Source: Mycobacterium sp. 4858 | GTDB lineage: Bacteria > Actinomycetota > Actinomycetes > Mycobacteriales > Mycobacteriaceae | Assembly: GCF_900240975.1 (NCBI RefSeq) | Contig: NZ_LT968775.1 | Span: 1,240,001-1,304,000 of the forward strand | Length of the DNA stretch: 64,000 nucleotides | Reading direction: 5' to 3' | In this document: positions 27,329-39,272 of the stretch, in pieces | Layout: each line of letters starts with the position of its first letter | How positions within the stretch are numbered: the stretch's first letter is position 1 | Notes under the pieces: model-generated | The model's database searches: none | What the model was told of the DNA's origin: nothing | Seen by the model: the letters and a program-made list of their open reading frames with translations, nothing else | Program-made: the position numbers and the translations under genes

Positions 27329-28279
27329 GTGTCCGCGCTGGCCTTCACCATCCTCGCGGTGCTGCTGGTCGGTCCGGTGCCGGCCCTGTTGGCACGCGCG
27401 AGCTGGCCGCTGCGCGCGCCGCGCGCCGCGATGGTGTTGTGGCAGGCCGTCGCGCTGGCCGCGGTCCTCTCCGCCTTCAGCGCCGGCATCGCGATCGCCA
27501 CGCGGCTGCTGATGCCCGGTCCCGACGGGCGGCCCACCGCCAGCATCCTCGGCGACGCGGGTCGGCTGGGGTGGCCGCTGTGGGCGGCATACATCGGCGT
27601 ATTCGCGTTGACCGTGCTGGTCGGAGCCCGATTGATGGTCGCCGTGGTCCGGGTGGCCATCGCGAATCGGCGGCGGCGGGCCCATCACCGCATGGTGGTG
27701 GATCTGGTCGGCGTCGGCCACGAGGCGACGCTCCCCCAGCCCTGCGCCCGCACGCGCGACCTGCGCGTGTTGGACGTTCCGCAGCCGCTCGCCTACTGCC
27801 TGCCCGGCGTGCGCAGCCGGGTGGTGGTCAGTGAGGGCGCGCTCAACACCCTCGCCGACGCCGAGGTCGCGGCGATCCTCACCCACGAGCGCGCGCATCT
27901 GCGGGCCCGCCACGACCTCGTTCTGGAGGCCTTCACCGCGGTGCACGCCGCGTTCCCGCGGCTGGTGCGCAGCGCCAACGCGCTCGGCGCGGTGCAGCTG
28001 CTCGTCGAACTGCTCGCCGACGACGCCGCCGTGCGCGCGGAAGGCCGCGCTCCGTTGGCGCGGGCCCTGGTCGCGTGCGCGGCGGGGCACGCGCCGTCGG
28101 GTGCGCTGGCCGCGGGCGGTACCAGCACCGTGGTCCGCGTGCGCCGGTTGTGCGGGTGTGGCAACAGCCTGGCGCTGTCGGCGGCCGCATACCTGGCCGC
28201 GGTCGCCGTGTTCGTGGTGCCCACCGTCGCGCTCGCCGTTCCGTGGCTCACCGAGCTGCGGCGGCTGTTCAACCTCTGA
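27329..28279 (+). CDS. M56-family (BlaR1-like) membrane metallopeptidase (Rv1845c-like)
   Basis: A 316-residue integral membrane zinc peptidase. Helices at about 5-25, 35-60 and 85-110 precede the zinc motif HERAH at 186-190 (ILTHERAHLRARHD), and a final helix lies near 275-300. It lacks the extracellular beta-lactam sensor domain of true BlaR1. Paired with blaI, it is proposed to trigger BlaI cleavage in response to wall stress (family inference). GTG start with GAGGGAGA upstream. Confidence 0.87.
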   Translation: MSALAFTILAVLLVGPVPALLARASWPLRAPRAAMVLWQAVALAAVLSAFSAGIAIATRLLMPGPDGRPTASILGDAGRLGWPLWAAYIGVFALTVLVGARLMVAVVRVAIANRRRRAHHRMVVDLVGVGHEATLPQPCARTRDLRVLDVPQPLAYCLPGVRSRVVVSEGALNTLADAEVAAILTHERAHLRARHDLVLEAFTAVHAAFPRLVRSANALGAVQLLVELLADDAAVRAEGRAPLARALVACAAGHAPSGALAAGGTSTVVRVRRLCGCGNSLALSAAAYLAAVAVFVVPTVALAVPWLTELRRLFNL

Positions 28280-28379
28280 ACCAAGGCGGAGCCATCACCG
28301 CGGGCGGGCGCATGTCCGCTGTGCCACAGTGTGACGGAAAGCTTTTCGGCAACGTTCTGAAGACTTGAGAGGCGAAGAC

Positions 28380-29840
28380 ATGGGTTCGTCGGACGATTCA
28401 CCAACCGCTACCGCGCAAATCGGTGTCACCGGCCTGGCGGTGATGGGGTCGAACATCGCGCGCAATTTCGCCCGGCACGGCTACACCGTGGCGCTGCACA
28501 ACCGGTCTGTCGCCAAGACCGACGCGTTGCTCAAAGAGCACGGTGACGAGGGCACATTCGTGCGGTCGGAGACCATCGCGGAATTCCTGGCCGCCCTGGA
28601 GAAGCCGCGCCGCGTGCTCATCATGGTCAAGGCCGGCGACCCCACCGACGCCGTCATCAACGAGCTCGCCGACGCCATGGAGGAAGGCGACATCATCATC
28701 GACGGCGGCAACGCTCTCTACACCGACACCATTCGCCGCGAGAAGGCGATGCGGGAGCGCGGGCTGCACTTCGTCGGCGCCGGAATCTCCGGTGGCGAGG
28801 AGGGCGCGCTCAACGGCCCGTCGATCATGCCCGGCGGCCCCGCCGAGTCCTACAAGTCGCTGGGCCCGTTGCTCGAGGAGATCTCCGCCCACGTCGACGG
28901 CGTTCCGTGCTGCACGCACATCGGCCCCGACGGCGCGGGCCACTTCGTCAAGATGGTGCACAACGGCATCGAGTACTCGGACATGCAGCTCATCGGCGAG
29001 GCTTACCAGCTGCTGCGCGACGGTCTCGGCAAGACCGCCGGGCAGATCGCCGACGTCTTCGACGAGTGGAACTCCGGCGACCTGGACAGCTTCCTGGTCG
29101 AGATCACCGCGCAGGTGTTGCGCCAGACCGACGCGAAAACCGGCAAGCCTCTCGTCGACGTCATCCTCGACGAGGCCGAGCAGAAGGGCACCGGCCGCTG
29201 GACCGTGAAGTCCGCCCTCGACCTCGGCGTCCCGGTCACCGGCATCGCCGAGGCCGTGTTCGCCCGCGCGCTGTCGGGTTCGGTGACCCAGCGCAAGGCC
29301 ACGACCGGGCTGGCCTCGGGAGAATTGGGCCGGAAGCCGGATGACAACCAGCAATTCACCGAGGACATCGGGCAGGCCCTGTACGCGTCCAAGATCATCG
29401 CGTATGCGCAGGGCTTCAACCAGATCCAGGCCGGCAGCGCCGAATACGACTGGGGCATCACCCCGGGCGATCTGGCCACCATCTGGCGCGGCGGATGCAT
29501 CATCCGGGCGAAGTTCCTCAACCGCATCAAAGAGGCGTTCGACGAGGACCCCGACCTGCCGACGCTGATCGTCGCCCCCTACTTCCGCAGCGCGATCGAG
29601 GCCGCGATCGACGGCTGGCGGCGCGTCGTCGTGACCGCCACGCAGCTGGGCATCCCCGTTCCTGGCTTCTCCTCCGCGCTGTCCTACTACGACGCCCTGC
29701 GCACCGAGCGCCTCCCCGCGGCGCTGACCCAGGGGCTGCGGGACTTCTTCGGCGCGCACACCTATGGCCGCATCGACGACGACCCGGACAAGCGTTTCCA
29801 CACGCTGTGGAGCGGCGACCACAGCGAAGTGCCCGCTTAG
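28380..29840 (+). CDS. gnd1: 6-phosphogluconate dehydrogenase (decarboxylating) Gnd1
   Basis: A 486-residue enzyme of the oxidative pentose phosphate pathway, converting 6-phosphogluconate to ribulose-5-P with NAD(P) reduction. The cofactor loop GLAVMGSN is at 18-25, with HNRS after it. IIDGGNALYTDT, FVGAGISGGEEGAL and GHFVKMVHNGIEYSDMQ carry the substrate/catalytic residues. The second ATG of the frame, after GAGAGG, gives the length expected for Rv1844c. Followed by guaB1 after 24 bases. Confidence 0.95.
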   Translation: MGSSDDSPTATAQIGVTGLAVMGSNIARNFARHGYTVALHNRSVAKTDALLKEHGDEGTFVRSETIAEFLAALEKPRRVLIMVKAGDPTDAVINELADAMEEGDIIIDGGNALYTDTIRREKAMRERGLHFVGAGISGGEEGALNGPSIMPGGPAESYKSLGPLLEEISAHVDGVPCCTHIGPDGAGHFVKMVHNGIEYSDMQLIGEAYQLLRDGLGKTAGQIADVFDEWNSGDLDSFLVEITAQVLRQTDAKTGKPLVDVILDEAEQKGTGRWTVKSALDLGVPVTGIAEAVFARALSGSVTQRKATTGLASGELGRKPDDNQQFTEDIGQALYASKIIAYAQGFNQIQAGSAEYDWGITPGDLATIWRGGCIIRAKFLNRIKEAFDEDPDLPTLIVAPYFRSAIEAAIDGWRRVVVTATQLGIPVPGFSSALSYYDALRTERLPAALTQGLRDFFGAHTYGRIDDDPDKRFHTLWSGDHSEVPA

Positions 29841-29846
29841 GCATAA

Positions 29847-31301
<1,455 letters not shown>

Positions 31302-31323
31302 GCCGCCGCGTCGCCCACGCCGC

Positions 31324-31950
31324 TCATGCGTCGGGGGTCGGGCGTTCCAGCGCGTATAGCGACATGCGCCGGTTCGTCGTGTCGTGCTCGCCGAGGAACG
31401 CGCATCCGACGGCCTCGCACAGTCGGCGCGCCGCGGTGTTGCGGTGATCGGGATCGAACATGATCCGGCGGCAACGCGGCTCCACCGAGAAGACGCTGGC
31501 GATGATCCGCGGCAGGAGCGCCAGGCCCAGCCCCCGGTTCACCAGGGCCGGGTCGGCGATGGCGGCGTGCACCCCCACGTCGTAGGGTCCGGCGTCGTAA
31601 TACTGCGAAATGAGATCCTTTGCGCCCCAATATATTTCGAGGTATGCGCAATCGGCGCCGCCGATGCTCCCGAGCAGCGGCAGCGAGTACGTCCCGTCGA
31701 GTTGTGCGCCGAGATGCCGCTCCCAGCGGGGCGTCGGCCAGTCGTATTCCCAGGCCGCCGCCAGGTGCGGACGGTTCATCCATTCCGACACCATGGCCGC
31801 GTCCGCGCGCTCCGCGACGCGCAACGCGAAAGGCGGATCCAGCCCGGGAAGCGGGGGCCGGGCGATGCTTGCGATCTCCTCGGCGAGGTCGAGGCGCTCG
31901 CGGGGCAGGATCTGGGCCGATCGGGCTTCGGGTGGGGCTTCGGACGCCAT
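31324..31950 (-). CDS. mbtK: MbtK-like siderophore acyltransferase
   Basis: A 208-residue GNAT-fold enzyme highly similar, as far as memory allows, to M. tuberculosis MbtK (Rv1347c), the lysine N6-acyltransferase that adds the acyl chain to mycobactin. Diagnostic segments are [50 protein letters not shown] and [14 protein letters not shown]; His128 and Asp166/168 correspond to the reported catalytic His/Asp region. An IdeR box lies just upstream, supporting an iron-regulated siderophore role. In M. tuberculosis the gene belongs to the mbt-2 cluster (fadD33, fadE14, acyl carrier protein); here it stands alone between guaB1 and a CNNM gene. Whether it is the only copy in the genome is unknown. 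Confidence 0.85.
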   Translation of the reverse strand: MASEAPPEARSAQILPRERLDLAEEIASIARPPLPGLDPPFALRVAERADAAMVSEWMNRPHLAAAWEYDWPTPRWERHLGAQLDGTYSLPLLGSIGGADCAYLEIYWGAKDLISQYYDAGPYDVGVHAAIADPALVNRGLGLALLPRIIASVFSVEPRCRRIMFDPDHRNTAARRLCEAVGCAFLGEHDTTNRRMSLYALERPTPDA

Positions 31951-31971
31951 AGTGCGCCCAGCCTAGCGGGG

Positions 31972-31990
31972 TAAGGTTAGGCAACCCATA
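31972..31990 (-). promoter_or_regulatory. IdeR (iron) box upstream of mbtK
   Basis: TAAGGTTAGGCAACCCATA (reverse strand TATGGGTTGCCTAACCTTA) agrees with the IdeR consensus at 14 of 19 positions, including an intact AGGTTAGGC core. It sits 22-40 bases before the mbtK start codon, where Fe-IdeR binding would repress transcription. Second iron box in the window. Confidence 0.7.
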
Positions 31991-32126
31991 GTCGGGTCGG
32001 CCGCCGTGTGGCAGGACGCACCCCGAAGCGGTGGTCGGCCGCGGGCGGGAGCCACCCGGCTACCATAAATCAGCAACGACGGAGGCGACCGCGTCCGCAC
32101 CGGCTCCAGGCAGTGAAGGGATCGAC

Positions 32127-32243
32127 GTGCCGCAGGCACCCATGCAGGCCATGGGCTTTCGGGCGCGGCGGTCGTCGGACGAATCCCCCGATGCGGAGCC
32201 TTCCCGAACGGCCCGTCGGCCGGCGGGCGGCGGTGATTCATGA
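32127..32243 (+). CDS. Possible 38-codon leader ORF coupled to the CNNM gene
   Basis: A small frame starting GTG CCG CAG after AAGGGAT and ending TGA inside the ATGA of the downstream CNNM start codon. The peptide is Arg/Pro-rich (ending [10 protein letters not shown]) with no recognised domain. The CNNM gene itself has only a weak ribosome binding site, so coupled translation is plausible. The remaining ~135 bases of this gap carry only a possible extended -10, TACCAT at 32061. It may equally be a chance frame in GC-rich DNA. Confidence 0.3.
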   Translation: MPQAPMQAMGFRARRSSDESPDAEPSRTARRPAGGGDS

Positions 32244-33607
32244 ACGCCACCGTCACCGTGATCAGCGTTGTGGCCATCGCCCTGCTCATCTTCGGCAACG
32301 CCGTCTTCGTCGCCGCCGAGTTCTCGCTGACGACGCTGGACCGCAGCGCAGTCGAGGCCAACGCCCGCGGCGGCGGCCGTCGTGACCGCGCGATCCGGCG
32401 CGCGCACCACAAGTTGTCGTTTCAGCTGTCCGGCGCCCAACTCGGCATCTCCGCCACCACTTTGGCGGCCGGTTACCTGACCGATCCGATGCTGGCCAAC
32501 CTGCCGCACCCGTGGTTCGACGCGATCGGGATTTCCGACCGGGTGGCCGACGCCATCATGGCGTTGCTGGCTCTGGTCGTCGTCACCTCGGTGTCGATGG
32601 TGTTCGGCGAGCTGGTCCCCAAATACCTGGCCCTCGCCCGGCCGCTGTCCACCGCGCGGGCCGTGGTCGGCGTTCAGCTGCTGTTCTCGACGCTGTTCAC
32701 CCCGGCGATCCGGCTGACGAACGGCGTGGCGAACTGGATCGTCCGCCAGCTGGGCATCGAGCCCGCCGAGGAGCTGCGCTCGGCTCGGTCGCCGCAGGAA
32801 CTGATCTCGTTGGTGCGCTCGTCGGCGCGCAGCGGCTCCCTGGATGCGGCCACCGCGTCGCTGGTACGGCGCTCGCTGCAGTTCGGCGCCCTGACCGCCG
32901 AGGAACTGATGACCCCCCGGTCGAAGATCGTGGCGCTGCAGACCGACGACACCGTCGCCGACCTGGTGGCCGCGGCCGCGGAGTCGGGGTACTCCCGCTT
33001 CCCGATCGTCGACGGCGACCTCGACGAAACCGTCGGCATCGTGCACGTCAAGCAGGTGCTCGCGATTCCGGCGGCCGACCGGGCGCGCACGCCGCTGACC
33101 ACGGTGGCGCAGCCCGTGCCCGTGGTGCCCTCGACGCTGGACGGCGACGCGGTCATGGCCGAGATCCGCGGCAACAGCCTGCAGACCGCGATGGTCGTGG
33201 ACGAATACGGCGGCACCGCGGGCATGGTGACCGTCGAGGACCTGATCGAAGAGATCGTCGGCGACGTCCGGGACGAACACGACGACGCCACCCCCGACGT
33301 GGTGGCGGCCGGCACCGGCTGGCGCGTCTCCGGTCTGCTGCGCATCGACGAGGTCGCCACGGCCACCGGCTTCCGGGCCCCGGAGGGACCCTACGAGACC
33401 ATCGGCGGGCTGGCACTGCGCGAATTCGGCCACATCCCGGTGGCCGGCGAGACGGTGAAGCTGCCCGCGCTGGACGCCGACGGGCTGCTGGACACCTCGC
33501 TGCGCTGGCAAGCGACGGTGATCCGGATGGACGGTCGCCGGATCGACCTGTTGGAGCTGAACGAGCTGCGCGGCCACGGCGAGGGCCCGGCAGGGGGCAC
33601 GCCATGA
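32240..33607 (+). CDS. CNNM/HlyC-family transporter with CBS pair (Rv1842c-like)
   Basis: A 455-residue membrane protein: an N-terminal CNNM (DUF21) domain with helices at about 3-25, 60-85, 95-115 and 130-150 ([13 protein letters not shown]-type start, [25 protein letters not shown]), a CBS pair (about 205-345, [45 protein letters not shown]) and a C-terminal CorC/HlyC domain. Relatives are implicated in Mg2+/Co2+ export or divalent-cation homeostasis. Length equals the recalled 455 of Rv1842c. It overlaps the next CNNM gene by four bases. Confidence 0.9.
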   Translation: MNATVTVISVVAIALLIFGNAVFVAAEFSLTTLDRSAVEANARGGGRRDRAIRRAHHKLSFQLSGAQLGISATTLAAGYLTDPMLANLPHPWFDAIGISDRVADAIMALLALVVVTSVSMVFGELVPKYLALARPLSTARAVVGVQLLFSTLFTPAIRLTNGVANWIVRQLGIEPAEELRSARSPQELISLVRSSARSGSLDAATASLVRRSLQFGALTAEELMTPRSKIVALQTDDTVADLVAAAAESGYSRFPIVDGDLDETVGIVHVKQVLAIPAADRARTPLTTVAQPVPVVPSTLDGDAVMAEIRGNSLQTAMVVDEYGGTAGMVTVEDLIEEIVGDVRDEHDDATPDVVAAGTGWRVSGLLRIDEVATATGFRAPEGPYETIGGLALREFGHIPVAGETVKLPALDADGLLDTSLRWQATVIRMDGRRIDLLELNELRGHGEGPAGGTP

Positions 33608-34644
33608 GCGATCCCATGGGCGTCTTCCTGGCGATCCTGCTGATCGGCGTCAACGCCTTCTTCGTCGGGGCGGAATTCTCGTTGATCTCGGCCCGGCGCG
33701 ACCGCCTCGAGGCGCTGGCCGAGCAGGGCAAGGCGCGGGCGGTCACCGTCATGCGTGCCGGCGAGCAGCTGCCTGCGATGCTGGCCGGCGCCCAGCTGGG
33801 AGTCACGGCCGCCTCGCTGCTGCTCGGGCGCATCGGTGAGTCGGCGGTCTCCAACCTGCTGCGCTCCGCGTTGGGGCTGACCGGTATTCCGCCGGCCCTG
33901 CTGCACACGTTGTCGTTCGCGATCGCGTTGGCGATCGTGGTCACGCTGCACGTGCTGCTCGGCGAGATGGTGCCCAAGAACATCGCGCTGGCCGGCCCCG
34001 AGCGAACGGCGATGCTGCTGGTGCCGCCCTACCTCGCCTACGTGCGGGCCGCCCGGCCGTTCATCGTGTTCTACAACAAGTGCGCCAGCGTCGTGGTGCG
34101 CGCGCTGGGCGTGGAACCCAAGGAAGAGCTCGAGATCACCGTCTCCCCCGTCGAGCTGAGCGAGATGATCGCCGAATCGGAGTCCCAGGGCCTGCTGGAC
34201 CCCGAGGAGCACACCCGGCTGACCCGGGCGCTGCAGATCCGCACCCGGGTGGTCGGCGATGTGGCGGTCCCGCTCGAGGACGTCCACGCGGTGCCGGTGG
34301 CCAGGGCGGGCAGCGGCCCGACCGTCGGCGCCGTCGAGCAGGCCCTGGCCCAGACCGGCTACTCGCGGTTCCCCGTCGCGAACGTCAACGGCGACTTCAT
34401 CGGCTACCTGCACATCAAGGACATGCTGACCCTCGGCGACGACCCGCTCACGGTGATCGACCTGGCGATGGTGCGCCCCCTTCCCCGGCTGCCCAAGTCG
34501 CTGCCGCTGGCCGACGCGTTGTCGCGGATGCGCCGCAGCAACAGCCATCTGGCGCTGGTGACCGACGCCGGCGGCGACGTGGTCGCGATGGTGGCGATGG
34601 AAGACCTGGTCGAGGACCTCGTCGGCACGATGCGCGACGCGTAA
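33604..34644 (+). CDS. Second CNNM/HlyC-family protein with CBS pair (Rv1841c-like)
   Basis: A 346-residue paralogue of the preceding gene with the same CNNM domain ([19 protein letters not shown]-type opening, [15 protein letters not shown]) and a CBS pair ([49 protein letters not shown]), but lacking the C-terminal CorC/HlyC domain. The ATG overlaps the upstream TGA (ATGA). The two proteins probably form a heteromeric transporter (inference from coupling and asymmetry). Confidence 0.9.
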   Translation: MSDPMGVFLAILLIGVNAFFVGAEFSLISARRDRLEALAEQGKARAVTVMRAGEQLPAMLAGAQLGVTAASLLLGRIGESAVSNLLRSALGLTGIPPALLHTLSFAIALAIVVTLHVLLGEMVPKNIALAGPERTAMLLVPPYLAYVRAARPFIVFYNKCASVVVRALGVEPKEELEITVSPVELSEMIAESESQGLLDPEEHTRLTRALQIRTRVVGDVAVPLEDVHAVPVARAGSGPTVGAVEQALAQTGYSRFPVANVNGDFIGYLHIKDMLTLGDDPLTVIDLAMVRPLPRLPKSLPLADALSRMRRSNSHLALVTDAGGDVVAMVAMEDLVEDLVGTMRDA

Positions 34645-34662
34645 GGGTCACCGGTCTCCCGG

Positions 34663-34687
34663 TTGGGCAATGCCCAGCCCGTATGAT
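34663..34687 (+). promoter_or_regulatory. Candidate promoter region upstream of glcB
   Basis: TATGAT at 34682-34687 is a good -10 hexamer, preceded by the palindrome TGGGCAATGCCCA where a -35 or operator would sit. The transcript would have a leader of about 230 bases. The rest of the ~280-base gap contains only broken reading frames. In M. tuberculosis PE_PGRS34 and vapBC13 occupy this interval (recalled) and are absent here. Confidence 0.35.
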
Positions 34688-34925
34688 TTTCAGAGGCTGC
34701 CAGTCAAGAAAGTGCTGGAGGGCGCGGGATTCCCGGCGCGTTGATGCGTTGCTGGAATTCGATCCCCTGGCTCGCCGCGGCGGCATGGTTTTCAGCTAGC
34801 AGCGCGGCCTGACCTGGTGCGGTGGGTTGGGCGGATACGCTCACCAGGCTGCTGCTCGGTACGCTGAAGGCATTGCCGCTCCGGGTCGATGGCGGCTCGA
34901 AGAGGCTTCGTTATGGAGGAGAAAC

Positions 34926-37121
34926 ATGACTGATCGCGTGTCGGCGGGGAACCTGCGCGTCGCCCGAGTGCTCTACGACTTCGTGAACAACGAGGCCCTG
35001 CCCGGCACCGATATCGACCCGGACAGCTTCTGGGCCGGAGTCGACAAAGTCGTCACCGACCTCACGCCGAAGAACCAGGAGCTGCTGAACCGCCGCGACG
35101 AGCTGCAGGCCCAGATCGACAAGTGGCACCGGCAGCGCGTGATCGAGCCCTTCGATGTCGACGCGTACCGGCAGTTCATCACCGACATCGGTTACCTGCT
35201 GCCCGAACCCGAGGACTTCACGATCACGACCTCGGGTGTCGACGACGAGATCACCACGACCGCGGGCCCGCAGCTGGTTGTGCCCGTGCTCAACGCCCGG
35301 TTCGCGCTGAACGCCGCCAACGCGCGCTGGGGCTCGCTGTACGACGCCCTGTACGGCACCGACGTCATCCCCGAGAGCGACGGCGCGGAGAAGGGCACCA
35401 GCTACAACAAGGTCCGCGGCGACAAGGTCATCGCCTATGCACGCAACTTCCTCGACCAGGCGGTGCCGCTGGAATCCGGATCCTGGGCCGACGCGACGGG
35501 GCTGTCCGTCGAGGACGGCCAGCTGACGATTGCGACGGCCGACGGGCCCGTCGGCCTGGCCAGCCCGGAGAAGTTCGCCGGCTACACCGGCGAGCTCGGC
35601 TCCCCCGACTGGTCGGTGCTGCTGGTCAATCACGGCCTGCACATCGAGGTCCTCGTCGACCCCGAATCGCCGGTCGGCAAGACCGACCGCGCCGGCATCA
35701 AGGACGTGGTCCTGGAATCGGCTATCACGACGATCATGGACTTCGAGGACTCGGTGGCCGCCGTCGACGCCGACGACAAGGTACTGGGCTACCGCAACTG
35801 GCTCGGGCTGAACAAGGGTGACCTGTCCGAGGAGGTCGACAAGGACGGCAAGTCCTTCACCCGCGTGCTGAACCAGGACCGCACCTACACCACGCCCGAC
35901 GGCGAGGGCCAGCTGACGCTGCCGGGCCGCAGCCTGCTATTCGTCCGCAACGTCGGTCACCTGATGACCAACGACGCGATCGTCGATGCCGACGGTAACG
36001 AGGTGTTCGAGGGCATCATGGACGCGCTGTTCACCGGGCTGACCGCGATCCACGGCCTCAAGACCGGTGACGCCAACGGCCCGCTGACCAACAGCCGCAC
36101 CGGGTCCATCTACATCGTCAAGCCCAAGATGCACGGACCCGACGAGGTCGCGTACACCTGCGAGCTGTTCAGCCGCGTCGAAGACGTCCTGGGCCTGCCG
36201 CAGGCCACCCTCAAGGTCGGCATCATGGACGAGGAGCGGCGCACCACCGTCAACCTCAAGGCCTGCATCAAAGCCGCCGCCGACCGGGTCGTGTTCATCA
36301 ACACCGGCTTCCTGGACCGGACCGGCGACGAGATCCACACCTCGATGGAGGCCGGTCCGATGATCCGCAAGGGTGCGATGAAGAACACCACGTGGATCAA
36401 GGCCTACGAGGACGCCAACGTCGACATCGGTCTGGCCGCAGGGTTCAAGGGCAAGGCGCAGATCGGCAAGGGCATGTGGGCGATGACCGAGCTGATGGCC
36501 GACATGGTCGAGCAGAAGATCGGCCAGCCGAAGGCGGGCGCGACCACCGCGTGGGTGCCCTCGCCGACGGCCGCCACCCTGCACGCCATGCACTACCACT
36601 ACGTCGACGTCGGAGCCGTGCAGGAGGAGCTGGCCGGCAAGAAGCGCACGACGATCGACGAGCTGCTGACCATTCCGCTGGCCAAGGAGCTGGCCTGGGC
36701 CCCCGAGGAGATCCGCGAAGAGGTCGACAACAACTGCCAGTCGATCCTCGGCTATGTGGTGCGCTGGGTCGCCCAGGGCGTCGGCTGCTCGAAGGTGCCC
36801 GACATCCACGACGTGGCGCTCATGGAAGACCGTGCCACGCTGCGGATCTCGAGCCAGCTGCTGGCCAACTGGCTGCGCCACGGGGTGATCACCGAAGAGG
36901 ACGTGCGGGCCAGCCTGGAGCGGATGGCGCCGCTGGTGGACGCGCAGAACGCCAAGGATGCGGCGTACCTGCCGATGGCGCCCAACTTCGACGACAGCCT
37001 GGCGTTCCGGGCCGCGCAGGACCTGATCCTGACCGGGACGCAACAGCCCAACGGCTACACCGAGCCGATCCTGCACCGCCGCCGACGCGAAGCCAAGGCC
37101 CGCGCGGCGCAATCAAATTGA
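34926..37121 (+). CDS. glcB: Malate synthase G
   Basis: The 731-residue glyoxylate-shunt enzyme that condenses glyoxylate and acetyl-CoA to malate. Family landmarks: [20 protein letters not shown] near the N terminus, [18 protein letters not shown] with catalytic acidic residues, [39 protein letters not shown] and [20 protein letters not shown]. Length is close to the M. tuberculosis enzyme (741, recalled). The internal ATG with a strong GGAGGAG was chosen; the 33 codons in frame upstream lack family similarity. In M. tuberculosis the protein is also found at the cell surface. Confidence 0.96.
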   Translation: MTDRVSAGNLRVARVLYDFVNNEALPGTDIDPDSFWAGVDKVVTDLTPKNQELLNRRDELQAQIDKWHRQRVIEPFDVDAYRQFITDIGYLLPEPEDFTITTSGVDDEITTTAGPQLVVPVLNARFALNAANARWGSLYDALYGTDVIPESDGAEKGTSYNKVRGDKVIAYARNFLDQAVPLESGSWADATGLSVEDGQLTIATADGPVGLASPEKFAGYTGELGSPDWSVLLVNHGLHIEVLVDPESPVGKTDRAGIKDVVLESAITTIMDFEDSVAAVDADDKVLGYRNWLGLNKGDLSEEVDKDGKSFTRVLNQDRTYTTPDGEGQLTLPGRSLLFVRNVGHLMTNDAIVDADGNEVFEGIMDALFTGLTAIHGLKTGDANGPLTNSRTGSIYIVKPKMHGPDEVAYTCELFSRVEDVLGLPQATLKVGIMDEERRTTVNLKACIKAAADRVVFINTGFLDRTGDEIHTSMEAGPMIRKGAMKNTTWIKAYEDANVDIGLAAGFKGKAQIGKGMWAMTELMADMVEQKIGQPKAGATTAWVPSPTAATLHAMHYHYVDVGAVQEELAGKKRTTIDELLTIPLAKELAWAPEEIREEVDNNCQSILGYVVRWVAQGVGCSKVPDIHDVALMEDRATLRISSQLLANWLRHGVITEEDVRASLERMAPLVDAQNAKDAAYLPMAPNFDDSLAFRAAQDLILTGTQQPNGYTEPILHRRRREAKARAAQSN

Positions 37122-37229
37122 GCTCCCGCCTTAATCGGGCTCACCACGGATCGATGCCGCTGGTGACTAAGATCAGCGGCGGGTTGACAACAAGTCGGAC
37201 GGATCAACGGAAAGGCGACGGGCACCACT

Positions 37230-39272
37230 ATGGGTAGGCACAGTTTGCCCGACCCTGGGGACTCCGCCGACCAGCCGTACGACAGCGGCGAGACTGACGA
37301 CCACCCGTACGCCGGCACCGACGACTACTCGGACGAGGGCCACTACCCGCGCGACGAGGAGTTGCCGTTCGACGCGGACGACTACTCGGCCGGCGACGAG
37401 CCCTACGCCGAGGACGCCTTCGAGGATGGGACCGCCGACGACTACCCGGAGTTTCCGCCGCGGCAGCCGGGCCCGGCGGCCTCTGAGCCGCCCGCCTCCT
37501 CGTCCTCGCTGTTCGGGCGCGGCCACCGGGGGCTCGGTGATTGGCGCGGCGGCCATCGCAGCGAGGGCGGGCGCCGCGGGGTGAGCATCGGCGTGATCGT
37601 GGCCCTCGTCGCCGTGGTCGTGGTGGTGGGCACCGTGATCCTGTGGACCTTCATCGGTGATGCCCTGTCCAATCGGTCGCACAAGGCGGCCGGACGCTGC
37701 GTGGGCGGCAAGGAGACAGTCGCCGTCATCGCCGACCCGTCCATCGCCGATTCCGTGCGGCAGTTCGCGGACAGCTACAACTCGTCGGCCGGTCCCGTCG
37801 GGGACCACTGCATGGAGGTCAGCGTCAAACCGGCGGGGTCCGACGCGGTGCTGAACGGGTTCATCGGCAAGTGGCCCGCCGAGTTGGGTGGGCAGCCGGC
37901 GTTGTGGATTCCGGGCAGTTCGGTGTCGGCGGCGCGGCTCGCCGGGGCCTCGGCGCAGAAGACCATCACCGACAGCCGCTCGCTGGTGACGTCGCCGGTG
38001 GTGTTGGCCGTCCGGCCGGAGCTCCAGCGGGCGCTCGGCAGCCAGACGTGGGCGGCGCTGCCCGGGCTGCAGACCAATCCGGCCGGGTTGGCCGGCGTGA
38101 ACCTGCCGGCCTGGGGGTCGCTGCGGCTGGCCGTGCCGATGAACGGCAACGGCGACGCGGCGTTCTTGGCCGGCGAGGCGGTGGCTGCCGCGGCGGCCCC
38201 ACCCGGCGCCCCGGCGACCCAGGGCACCGGCGCGGTGCGCGCCCTGCTGAGCGCGCAACCGAAGCTGGCAAACAACTCGCTGACCGAGGCGATGGATGCG
38301 CTGCTCGGACCCCCTGACGCGGCGACCGCGCCGGTACACGCGGTGATCACCACCGAGCAGCAGCTGTTCCAGCGCGGCCAGTCGCTGCCCGACGCCAAGG
38401 GCGCGTTGGCTTCCTGGCTACCGCCCGGGCCGGCGCCGGTCGCCGACTACCCCAGCGTGCTGCTCAGCGGCTCCTGGCTCACCCACGAGCAGACGTCGGC
38501 GGCCAGCGAGTTCGACCGCTTCATGCGCAAGCCCGACCAGCTCGCCAAGCTGGCAAAGGCCGGGTTCCGGGTCAACGGCGTCACACCGCCGAGCAGCCCG
38601 GTCACCACGTTCCCCGCACTGCCGGGGACGCTGTCGGTGGGCGACGACGCGATGCGCGCGACGCTGGCCGAGGCGATGGCCGCCCCGTCGAGCGGGCTCG
38701 CCGCGACCATCATGCTCGACCAGTCGATGCCCGGCCAGGAGGGCGGGAAGACCCGGCTGGCCAACGTGATTGCGGCGCTTCAGGACAAGATCAAGGCGCT
38801 GCCGCCCACCGCCATGGTGGGGTTGTGGACATTCGATGGCCACGAGGGGCGGTCCGAGGTGCCCGGCGGGCCGCTCGGCGACCCCGTCAATGGCCAGCCG
38901 CGCTCGGCGGCGCTGGTGGCTGCGTTGGACAAGCAGTACTCGTCGCCCGGCGGGGCGGTGTCGTTTACCACGCTGCGAATGATCTACCAGGATCTGCAGG
39001 CCAATTACCGCGCCGGCCAGACCAACTCGATCCTGGTCATCACGGCGGGCCCACACACCGACCAGACTTTGGACGGCCCCGGGTTGCAGGACTTCATCCG
39101 CAAGAGCGCGGACCCGGCCAAACCGATCGCGGTGAACGTCATCGACTTCGGCGGCGATCCGGACCGCGCCACCTGGGAGGCCGTCGCCCAGCTCAGCGGT
39201 GGCGGGTACCAGAACCTCGCCACGTCCGCGTCCCCCGACCTCGCCGCGGCCCTCAACGCGTTCCTGAGCTGA
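37230..39272 (+). CDS. Membrane-anchored substrate-binding/VWA domain protein (Rv1836c-like)
   Basis: A 680-residue protein. The N-terminal ~115 residues are acidic and low-complexity (DDYSDEGHYPRDEELPFDADD type), followed by one transmembrane helix (about 118-142). The exported part holds a periplasmic solute-binding-like domain (about 155-470, starting ETVAVIADPSIADSVRQFAD) and a C-terminal von Willebrand factor A-like domain (about 490-680) with IMLDQSMPG in place of the canonical MIDAS DxSxS. Function unknown. The acidic cytoplasmic tail may be phosphorylated or bind partners. Position after glcB matches Rv1836c. Confidence 0.8.
   Translation: MGRHSLPDPGDSADQPYDSGETDDHPYAGTDDYSDEGHYPRDEELPFDADDYSAGDEPYAEDAFEDGTADDYPEFPPRQPGPAASEPPASSSSLFGRGHRGLGDWRGGHRSEGGRRGVSIGVIVALVAVVVVVGTVILWTFIGDALSNRSHKAAGRCVGGKETVAVIADPSIADSVRQFADSYNSSAGPVGDHCMEVSVKPAGSDAVLNGFIGKWPAELGGQPALWIPGSSVSAARLAGASAQKTITDSRSLVTSPVVLAVRPELQRALGSQTWAALPGLQTNPAGLAGVNLPAWGSLRLAVPMNGNGDAAFLAGEAVAAAAAPPGAPATQGTGAVRALLSAQPKLANNSLTEAMDALLGPPDAATAPVHAVITTEQQLFQRGQSLPDAKGALASWLPPGPAPVADYPSVLLSGSWLTHEQTSAASEFDRFMRKPDQLAKLAKAGFRVNGVTPPSSPVTTFPALPGTLSVGDDAMRATLAEAMAAPSSGLAATIMLDQSMPGQEGGKTRLANVIAALQDKIKALPPTAMVGLWTFDGHEGRSEVPGGPLGDPVNGQPRSAALVAALDKQYSSPGGAVSFTTLRMIYQDLQANYRAGQTNSILVITAGPHTDQTLDGPGLQDFIRKSADPAKPIAVNVIDFGGDPDRATWEAVAQLSGGGYQNLATSASPDLAAALNAFLS

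Noticed and set aside
34693-34799. Possible gene remnant (KVLEGAGFPAR and LEFDPLARRGGMVFS in different frames) in the glcB leader
   Set aside because: The pieces lie in different frames with stops between them, and I cannot match them to VapB, VapC or PE_PGRS proteins.
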